Source: Clostridiales bacterium
GTDB taxonomy: Bacteria; Bacillota; Clostridia; Peptostreptococcales; Anaerovoracaceae
Reading direction: 5' to 3'
DNA: 9,666 bases
Assembly: GCA_009778945.1 (NCBI GenBank)
Contig: WRFF01000054.1
Location: 1 to 9,666 of the forward strand
In this document: in pieces, positions 4,946 through 9,666 of the stretch
Layout of the letters: every line of letters begins with the position of its first letter
Position numbering within the stretch: position 1 is the first letter of the stretch
Translations under genes and position numbers: made by a program
The notes under the pieces: generated by a model
The model's database searches: none
Seen by the model: the letters and a program-made list of their open reading frames with translations, nothing else
Told to the model about the DNA's origin: nothing

Positions 4946-5663
4946 TTTCCACCTCGATTTCTCCGAAATTTTGGGATTGTCTGGCGATAAGCTGACCCGA
5001 CTTCGCCATGTCGAGCAGGGCGATGAACGTCACCACCTTGTCGTACCGGTCGGTTATTTTTGCGAGCAGCTCGCCGAATTTGAGCACGTGGTTTTTCGCG
5101 GCGCGCAGCAGTTCCGAAATCGCGCCGATCTTTGTCTCCAGGCTTACGCGTTCACGCTCGATATGGCGGCGCATATGTTGGAGCTCCTCGGTCTTTTTTC
5201 GCCGGTAGATAAAGGCGCGGAAAGCCTCGATGAAACGGTCCATATCCATCTTCAAAAAGATGTCCGGCTCGCCGACAAAAGGCTGCAGATCTTCCTGCGG
5301 CTTTTCAAGTTTGTGGCCCGCGTCCTCACGCAACGTTTCGAGCGCCGCCGCCGCGCGCTTAAAGCGCACATATTCCGCAAGCTTTTGGGACAGCCCTTCG
5401 CGCGGGTCTTCCATCGTCTCACCTGCCGGTGTGATACGAGGCAGCAGCATCTGGGATTTGATTTCGATCAGCGTCGCAGCGAGTACCATGAACTCGCTGC
5501 CCACCGCGACATCGCTTTCCTCCAGACGCCGGATATGACCGAGATACTGCCGTGTGATCACGGAGATTTCGATATCGTAAATGCTCATCTCCGCCTTTTC
5601 GATCAGATAGACGAGCAGGTCGAAAGGGCCTTCAAAGATGTTTAATTGTATTTTGTAAGACAT
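4929..5663 (-). CDS. scpA: Segregation and condensation protein A (kleisin)
   Basis: 244 residues from ATG 5663 (MSYKIQLNIFEGPFDLLVYL). ScpA is the kleisin that bridges the SMC heads and binds ScpB in the condensin complex. The N-terminal SMC-binding domain has the family hallmarks FEGPFDLL (10-17) and GSEFMVLAATLIEIKSQMLL (55-74). A middle linker contains charged helices (REGLSQKLAEYVRFKRAAAA). The C-terminal winged helix (about 165-230) ends near the scpB start. The reading frame stays open upstream to 5828, but that extension has no family features and the known N-terminus fits 5663. No Shine-Dalgarno sequence precedes the ATG (ACACTATTCGCATG). Instead a -10-like box ends 6 nt before it, which suggests a leaderless mRNA. 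First gene of scpA-scpB-AIR synthase-like. Confidence 0.95.
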   Translation of the reverse strand: MSYKIQLNIFEGPFDLLVYLIEKAEMSIYDIEISVITRQYLGHIRRLEESDVAVGSEFMVLAATLIEIKSQMLLPRITPAGETMEDPREGLSQKLAEYVRFKRAAAALETLREDAGHKLEKPQEDLQPFVGEPDIFLKMDMDRFIEAFRAFIYRRKKTEELQHMRRHIERERVSLETKIGAISELLRAAKNHVLKFGELLAKITDRYDKVVTFIALLDMAKSGQLIARQSQNFGEIEVENAEQG

Positions 5664-5669
5664 GCGAAT

Positions 5670-5697
5670 AGTGTACCATATTGCAAGGCAATTGAAA
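5670..5697 (-). promoter_or_regulatory. Putative extended -10 promoter for scpA, possibly leaderless
   Basis: On the minus strand TGG precedes TACACT (5675-5670), an extended -10 of TANNNT form. A weak -35, TTTCAA (5697-5692), lies 16 nt upstream. Only six bases (ATTCGC) separate the box from ATG 5663, so transcription would start on or beside the start codon. This agrees with the absence of a Shine-Dalgarno sequence. Confidence 0.45.
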
Positions 5698-5701
5698 TTT
5701 G

Positions 5702-5713
5702 ATAATGCATTAT
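5702..5713. repeat. Perfect 12-bp palindrome upstream of scpA
   Basis: ATAATGCATTAT is exactly self-complementary and lies just upstream of the scpA -35 region, where a regulator could sit. Its right half runs on as TTATGTAAATC (5710-5720), close to the XerD-binding arm of bacterial dif sites (TTATGTAAACT in B. subtilis). However, the two TTAT half sites are only 4 bp apart instead of the usual 6. Confidence 0.5.
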
Positions 5714-5787
5714 GTAAATCTTTGTTCGCGGCGTCGCAAACAGATTTCAATAGGATTGTAATGCCGAAAAATGAACGCATGCATGGC

Positions 5788-5919
5788 TTATCCATAAAAA
5801 AACGGGAATTGTATACGATTTTGTCCATACAGGACTGTGGATATTTTTCTTTCGGCGTATCATTGAAAATTCAACGATTTGCCTGAATTCTGGAAAGTTT
5901 TAGTCGGTGTTTATCCATA
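5788..5919. promoter_or_regulatory. Cluster of DnaA-box-like nonamers
   Basis: Against the consensus TTATCCACA, one-mismatch copies are TTATCCATA (5788-5796, +), TGTGGATAT (5836-5844, read as ATATCCACA on the minus strand) and TTATCCATA (5911-5919, +). TTGTCCATA (5821-5829, +) has two mismatches. No exact box is present. No dnaA or dnaN gene is in the window, so this is not the usual origin context, and AT-rich DNA raises the chance level. Confidence 0.25.
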
Positions 5920-5953
5920 GAGTTCGGATCGTTATGGTACACGGAAAAAAAAG

Positions 5954-5984
5954 GAAGAATAATCATGTTACTATTATAAATACT
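5954..5984 (+). promoter_or_regulatory. rluB leader: SD-like tract, four-codon ORF and -10-like box
   Basis: An SD-like AAGGAAG (within 5950-5958) precedes ATG 5965, which opens only ATG-TTA-CTA-TTA-TAA (5965-5979). The rluB ATG follows 5 nt later at 5985. The same bases contain TATTAT (5972-5977), a TANNNT box ending 7 nt before the rluB ATG, without a recognisable -35. Either re-initiation from the tiny ORF or a leaderless start could explain rluB's lack of its own Shine-Dalgarno sequence. Confidence 0.3.
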
Positions 5985-6686
5985 ATGAGGCTGAATAAAT
6001 ATATCGCGGAAGCCGGCGTTTGCAGCCGGCGAAAAGCGGACGAACTCATCGCGGCAGGGAAAGTGCGTGTGAACGGGGTCGTTGTCCGTACGCTCGGCTA
6101 TGATGCGCCGGAGGGTGCGCGCGTTGAGGCAGACGGGCGCGAGGTCAGGCCGCAGATGCACAAAGTATATATCGCGCTGAACAAGCCGAAAGACTGCATC
6201 ACGACAACCGCGGATGAGCGTGGCCGCCCGACGGTGATGCCGCTTGTCGCGGACGCGGGCGAAGGGCTCTTTCCGGTTGGGCGCCTGGACGGCGCGACGA
6301 CAGGGCTTTTGTTCTTTACGAACGACGGCGATTTTGCCTACCGTCTGACGCACCCGAAGCACGAGCTTGAAAAAACCTACCGCGCGCGTATCGGAGGGGC
6401 CGTCTCCAAAGAGAAACTGGATAAACTGCGAAACGGCGTGCGCATCGAGAACTATACGACCGCGCCCGCGGGCGTCGAACTGTTGCGGCAGGGCGAGCGT
6501 TCCTCGCTTGTCGAGATCCGTATCCATGAAGGGAAAAACCGTCAGATCCGCAGGATGTTCGCGGCGGTAGGCTGCCGCGTGCTCGAGCTCGAACGCACAC
6601 AAATCGGCGCCGTTTGCCTCGGAGGGCTTAAACCGGGCCACTGGCGCAAACTCACGCGCCGCGAAATTGATGCGCTGATGCAATAA
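5985..6686 (+). CDS. rluB: 23S rRNA pseudouridine synthase, RluB type
   Basis: 233 residues. RsuA/RluB-family enzymes convert a specific uridine of 23S rRNA (2605 in E. coli) to pseudouridine during ribosome assembly. An S4 RNA-binding domain occupies about 1-48 (MRLNKYIAEAGVCSRRKADE). The catalytic domain has the family motif GRLD (99-102) with catalytic Asp102, followed by TGLLFFTNDGDF, HPKHELEKTY (123-132) and HEGKNRQIRRMF (181-192). Length fits the family. The start at 5985 is chosen because family proteins begin at MRLxKYxAEAG. Upstream in-frame ATG 5934 and GTG 5907 would add 17 or 26 unrelated, basic residues and have no better ribosome binding site. RsuA/RluE-type specificity for another site cannot be excluded, but length and motifs favour RluB. 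It diverges from scpA. Confidence 0.9.
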   Translation: MRLNKYIAEAGVCSRRKADELIAAGKVRVNGVVVRTLGYDAPEGARVEADGREVRPQMHKVYIALNKPKDCITTTADERGRPTVMPLVADAGEGLFPVGRLDGATTGLLFFTNDGDFAYRLTHPKHELEKTYRARIGGAVSKEKLDKLRNGVRIENYTTAPAGVELLRQGERSSLVEIRIHEGKNRQIRRMFAAVGCRVLELERTQIGAVCLGGLKPGHWRKLTRREIDALMQ

Positions 6687-6745
6687 GGGCGCAGCGCAAA
6701 TTATGATATTTCGGTGGGGTTTCCGTGATATTATACAGGGACACG

Positions 6746-6774
6746 ATGACAATTCGCTTCCGGTATATTACAAT
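6746..6774 (+). promoter_or_regulatory. Putative sigma-A promoter for citrate synthase
   Basis: ATGACA (6746-6751), a 17-nt spacer and TACAAT (6769-6774) match the -35/-10 consensus well. RNA would start near 6781, about 23 nt before ATG 6804, leaving room for the ribosome binding site. A second extended -10-like box (TGATATTAT, 6726-6734) lies upstream without a good -35. Confidence 0.6.
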
Positions 6775-6803
6775 GTTATTTTAGCTGCAAAGGAGAGCAA
6801 ACG

Positions 6804-8195
6804 ATGGAAAGCACCGACTACAAAGATATCGATCCAATCTACTCGGAAAACACAGAACAGATTGACGGGCTCGCGGAGCTGTGTATGCTGCGCGGCGTCA
6901 TTGAGCCTGAGCTGTATACAAAATATAAGGTGAACCGCGGCCTTCGCGATTTGAACGGCAACGGCGTTCTTACGGGGCTCACGGAGATTTCGGAAATCAA
7001 TGCGTTCAAGAAAGGGCCAGACGGCGAAAAGGTCCCGATTGACGGTGAGCTTTATTTCCGCGGGATTGAGATCAATCAACTTGTAAACGGGTTTCGGGAA
7101 GAAAATCGTTACGGTTTCGAAGAGACAACGTATCTTCTCATCTTCGGAAAACTCCCATCCCCGGAGGAGCTCGCGGATTTCCAGGAGCTGCTCGCGCGGT
7201 ACCGGACGCTGCCGACAAGCTTTGTGCGCGACATCATTCTGAAAGCGCCGAGCCTTGATATGATGAATACGCTCGCGCGCAGCGTGCTGACGCTGCACGC
7301 TTACGATCCGAAGGCCAACGATACGGACATCCCCAACGTCCTGCGGCAGAGCCTGCTGCTCATCGCGGTCTTTCCGATGCTCGCGGTTTACGGGTACCAG
7401 GCGTACCGGCATTATTTTGAAAATGACGACCTTTTTATCAACCGGCCGAAGAAGGAGCTTTCAACCGCCGAAAATATTCTGCGGATGCTGCGCCGGGGCG
7501 GGCGCTACACCGAACTGGAAGCGCATATTCTGGACATCTGCCTCGTGTTGCACGCAGAGCATGGCGGCGGCAATAACTCGACGTTTACGACGCATGTGGT
7601 TACGTCGTCGGGCACCGATACATACAGCAGCGTGGCGGCCGCGCTGGCGTCGCTCAAAGGGCCCAAGCACGGCGGTGCGAATATCAAGGTCGTGGAGATG
7701 TTTGACGACATCAAGCGCAATGTGAAAGACTGGAATGACGAAAAGGAGATCGCCGCTTATCTAAAGGCGATTTTAAATAAAGAGGTCTTTGACAAACAGG
7801 GATTGATCTACGGCATGGGGCATGCGGTCTATTCGCTGTCCGACCCGCGCGCGGACATCATCCGCGGCTTCGTCGAAGAACTCTCGGTCGCGAAGAAGCG
7901 CGAGGACGAATACCGCCTGTATTCCAACGTCGCCAAACTCGCGCCGAAGGTCATCGGCGAAGTGCGCAAAATTTATAAAGGCGTCAGCCCAAACGTCGAT
8001 TTTTATTCGGGATTTGTGTACAGTATGCTCGATCTGCCCAAGGAGCTTTTCACGCCGCTGTTTGCGATTGCGCGCATCTCGGGCTGGACCGCGCATCGCA
8101 TTGAGGAGCTCATCAACGCGAGCAAGATCATCCGCCCGGCGTATATGAGCGTTGCGGAGAAGCAGTCCTATACGCCGATTGAAAAGCGAAAATAA
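6804..8195 (+). CDS. Citrate synthase
   Basis: 463 residues with ribosome binding site AAAGGAG (6789-6795), 8 nt before ATG. It condenses oxaloacetate and acetyl-CoA to citrate, the entry step of the TCA cycle or of glutamate synthesis. The catalytic triad of the family is visible: His253 in LHAEHGGGNNST, His340 in GMGHAVYSLSDPR (336-348, then Arg349) and Asp399 in NVDFYSG. GPKHGGAN (286-293) is the family's conserved loop, and Arg432 (WTAHRIEEL) and Arg446 are candidate carboxylate ligands. It is longer than the roughly 370-430 residues of common bacterial forms because of an N-terminal extension (about 1-45) and an insert near 205-235. No aconitase or isocitrate dehydrogenase lies next to it. 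2-Methylcitrate synthase is possible because the two activities share motifs, but no propionate genes are nearby. No symbol (gltA/citZ) is assigned since orthology is not certain. Confidence 0.92.
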   Translation: MESTDYKDIDPIYSENTEQIDGLAELCMLRGVIEPELYTKYKVNRGLRDLNGNGVLTGLTEISEINAFKKGPDGEKVPIDGELYFRGIEINQLVNGFREENRYGFEETTYLLIFGKLPSPEELADFQELLARYRTLPTSFVRDIILKAPSLDMMNTLARSVLTLHAYDPKANDTDIPNVLRQSLLLIAVFPMLAVYGYQAYRHYFENDDLFINRPKKELSTAENILRMLRRGGRYTELEAHILDICLVLHAEHGGGNNSTFTTHVVTSSGTDTYSSVAAALASLKGPKHGGANIKVVEMFDDIKRNVKDWNDEKEIAAYLKAILNKEVFDKQGLIYGMGHAVYSLSDPRADIIRGFVEELSVAKKREDEYRLYSNVAKLAPKVIGEVRKIYKGVSPNVDFYSGFVYSMLDLPKELFTPLFAIARISGWTAHRIEELINASKIIRPAYMSVAEKQSYTPIEKRK

Positions 8196-8205
8196 CCGCG
8201 AAACA

Positions 8206-8230
8206 GCCTTTCAGGCACAATTATTTCAAA
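8206..8230 (+). terminator. Weak hairpin after citrate synthase
   Basis: GCCT (8206-8209) and AGGC (8213-8216) form a 4-bp stem with loop TTC, followed by AT-rich ACAATTATTTC. It sits 10 nt after the stop codon, where a terminator is expected, but the stem is short and the T-run is broken. Read-through into the next gene is likely. Confidence 0.25.
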
Positions 8231-8253
8231 TTTTCAAACATATAGGCGCCCCC

Positions 8254-8282
8254 TTGTTTTCATTCCATACGAAGCGTAGAAT
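8254..8282 (+). promoter_or_regulatory. Putative sigma-A promoter for the saccharopine dehydrogenase family gene
   Basis: TTGTTT (8254-8259), a 17-nt spacer and TAGAAT (8277-8282) give a good -35/-10 pair. RNA would start near 8289, leaving a leader of about 94 nt before ATG 8383. Confidence 0.5.
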
Positions 8283-8311
8283 CAGGGGTAGTTGTTGTTG
8301 AAAATAGCAAT

Positions 8312-8368
8312 GGGACGCAGGCAAGGCGTTCCCGGTCCCCAAACTTAATAGGGCGCCCGAACAGGCGC
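8312..8368 (+). promoter_or_regulatory. Two hairpins in the leader of the saccharopine dehydrogenase family gene
   Basis: GGGAC (8312-8316) can pair with GTCCC (8335-8339). GCGCC (8353-8357) can pair with GGCGC (8364-8368), which ends two bases before the ribosome binding site AAGGAGG (8371-8377). The second stem lies where it could affect ribosome access. The leader matches no riboswitch class that I recognise. Confidence 0.3.
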
Positions 8369-8382
8369 GGAAGGAGGCTCTC

Positions 8383-9648
8383 ATGAAAATATTGATTATC
8401 GGAGCGGGCGGCGTCGGCACCTCGGTGGTGCAGATCATCAAACAAGCCGGCAGCGAAGGCGCCTGGGCCGAGAAAGTCGTGATTTCCGACTACAATCTCG
8501 CGCGCGCGGAGTTGGTCGCGAAGGAATTGGGCGATCCGCGTTTTGTTGCCGAGAAAGTCGATGCGAGCGACGCGGCGAGCATCACCGCACTCATCAAAAA
8601 GCATGATATCGAATGGGTGCTGAATGTGGTCGAGCCGGCTTTTAACGAAAACATTTTCGACACCTGTTTCGAGAACGGCGTGGGTTATATGGACTGTGCG
8701 ATGACGCTGTCCTATAAACATCCGGATGATCCGTACAACAAAGTCCATATCAAGCTCGGCGACTATCAGTTTGAGCGTCACGAAGCATGGGAAAAGAAGG
8801 GCATCATGGCTCTCGTCGGCAGCGGCGTTGAGCCGGGCATGGCGGATGTTTTCACGGCGTACGCGAACAAGCACCTGTTTGACGAGATCGACGAGGTCAA
8901 TGTGCGCGACGGCGACAATTATGAAAACGGCGGCGACTTCGGGTTCTCCGTCTGGACGACGATCGAGGAATGCCTCAATCCTCCGGTTATCTGGGAAAAA
9001 GGACGCGGCTGGTTTACGACAGAGCGTTTCTCCGAGCCGGAGATCTTCTCTTTCCCGGGCGGCATCGGCGATGTCGAGGTTGTCAATGTGGAGCACGAAG
9101 AGGTCATGCTCGTCCCGCGCGTCATCAAATGCAACCGCGTGACGTTCAAATACGGCGTACCGCCGGACTTCCGCAAACTCCTGCTGCATCTTGAATCCGT
9201 CGGCATGGCCGAGGCGAAGCAAAAAATCAAGGTCGGCGATTCCGAGATCGCGCCGCGCGATTTCCTCGTGAAGGTCGTGCCGAGCCCGGTCGAGAGTTCG
9301 AACAATATGACCGGCGCGGGCTGCGCCGGCACCTGGGTCACGGGTAAGAAGGACGGCCTGTGCCGGTCTGTTTACCTCTATCAGGTCGCGGACAATCAGG
9401 ATTGCATCAAGAAATACGGCACGAATTCGGTCGTCGCGCAAACGGCGGTCACGCCGGTCATCATGATGGAACTGATCGCGAAGGGCATCTGGAAGCTGAA
9501 CGGCGTGCATGGCGCCGAAAGCTTTGATCCGGACCCGGTCGTTGAGCGCTTCGCGAAATACGGGTTCCCGTGCGGGCTGCGCGAGATGGACAGCGAATAC
9601 GCGGAGAAGATCGCAGAGAAGGCGTTGCTGGCGCCGATCGGGAAATAA
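8383..9648 (+). CDS. Saccharopine dehydrogenase family oxidoreductase
   Basis: 421 residues with ribosome binding site AAGGAGG 5 nt before ATG 8383. The N-terminus is a Rossmann fold: GAGGVG (7-12) for the dinucleotide, then Asp36 at the end of the second strand (VVISDYNLARAE), which hints at NAD(H) preference although Arg41 is nearby. The catalytic and C-terminal domain (about 125-380) includes ALVGSGVEPGMADVF (143-157), VRDGDNYENGGDFGFSVW (174-191) and the C-terminal GVHGAESFDPDPVVERF (374-390), typical of LYS9-like proteins. Family members reduce or oxidise a secondary amine: saccharopine in lysine metabolism, or carboxynorspermidine/carboxyspermidine in polyamine synthesis. No decarboxylase partner (nspC/speA type) or lysine gene is in the window, so the substrate is unresolved. 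It has its own promoter and a structured leader, and a hairpin after the stop. Confidence 0.88.
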   Translation: MKILIIGAGGVGTSVVQIIKQAGSEGAWAEKVVISDYNLARAELVAKELGDPRFVAEKVDASDAASITALIKKHDIEWVLNVVEPAFNENIFDTCFENGVGYMDCAMTLSYKHPDDPYNKVHIKLGDYQFERHEAWEKKGIMALVGSGVEPGMADVFTAYANKHLFDEIDEVNVRDGDNYENGGDFGFSVWTTIEECLNPPVIWEKGRGWFTTERFSEPEIFSFPGGIGDVEVVNVEHEEVMLVPRVIKCNRVTFKYGVPPDFRKLLLHLESVGMAEAKQKIKVGDSEIAPRDFLVKVVPSPVESSNNMTGAGCAGTWVTGKKDGLCRSVYLYQVADNQDCIKKYGTNSVVAQTAVTPVIMMELIAKGIWKLNGVHGAESFDPDPVVERFAKYGFPCGLREMDSEYAEKIAEKALLAPIGK

Positions 9649-9651
9649 AAA

Positions 9652-9665
9652 CAGGCTTGCGCCTG
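9652..9665 (+). terminator. Start of an intrinsic terminator, cut by the window end
   Basis: CAGGC (9652-9656) pairs with GCCTG (9661-9665) around TTGC, 3 nt after the stop codon and preceded by an A-run, as in bidirectional terminators. The expected T-run would lie beyond the right edge and cannot be seen. Confidence 0.5.
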
Positions 9666-9666
9666 C

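Larger units (their letters stand above)
5664..5984. other. AT-rich divergent intergenic region between scpA and rluB
   Basis: This 321-bp gap between two divergent genes is visibly richer in A+T than its surroundings. It holds the scpA promoter, a 12-bp palindrome (5702-5713), four DnaA-box-like nonamers (5788-5919), an imperfect hairpin TTGAA-AA-TTCAA (5863-5874) and the rluB leader. Open frames on both strands across it show no protein-like sequence. No tRNA or known riboswitch is recognisable. Confidence 0.6.

Noticed and set aside
5664..5828. N-terminal extension of scpA by 55 codons
   Set aside because: Known ScpA proteins begin shortly before the FEGPFDLL motif, and the extension is AT-rich, non-protein-like sequence.
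5662..5886. 74-codon plus-strand frame in the scpA-rluB gap
   Set aside because: It is the opposite strand of the scpA promoter region, has no ribosome binding site and has no recognisable domain.
8260..9510. Long minus-strand open frame opposite the oxidoreductase gene
   Set aside because: Arg/Asp/His-rich antisense shadow without family features. The plus strand has a Rossmann fold and a clear ribosome binding site.

Overview
The window looks like a chromosomal stretch from a Clostridia-type Firmicute with moderately GC-rich coding DNA (an impression, not a count). Three things point there: a scpA-scpB pair, an rluB gene next to it, and strong AAGGAGG-type ribosome binding sites on several genes. 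The genus cannot be read from the sequence. No rRNA, tRNA, CRISPR array, transposase or prophage module is visible. Most of the window is housekeeping DNA.

Layout. 1-409 (-) is the N-terminal part of an MFS transporter that runs off the left edge. It diverges from a small unrecognised soluble protein (538-927, +), which collides tail-to-tail with a XerC/XerD-type tyrosine recombinase (924-1826, -). The recombinase has Gln where the HxxR catalytic His is expected. 1879-2513 has no long gene but is rich in structure. It holds the recombinase promoter with helically phased TTACA repeats, a long inverted repeat (2188-2269), a short ORF with a lipoprotein-like signal peptide (2299-2421) and a perfect 10-bp stem (2451-2480). 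A compact thymidylate synthase family gene follows (2514-3278, +).

3338-5663 (-) is a tightly packed operon, scpA-scpB-AIR synthase-like. scpA and scpB overlap by 17 nt, and the third gene starts directly after the scpB stop. ScpA and ScpB are the kleisin and winged-helix partners of SMC. The role of the AIR synthase-like protein is unknown. Divergent from scpA across an AT-rich 321-bp gap is rluB (5985-6686, +), a 23S rRNA pseudouridine synthase. Citrate synthase (6804-8195, +) and a saccharopine dehydrogenase family oxidoreductase (8383-9648, +) follow, each with its own plausible promoter.

I found no clear new multi-gene system. The best leads are the non-coding stretch at 1879-2513 with its small ORF, the substituted recombinase active site, the scpA/rluB pair that lacks Shine-Dalgarno sequences but has -10-like boxes just before the start codons, and the unexplained gene coupled to scpAB.
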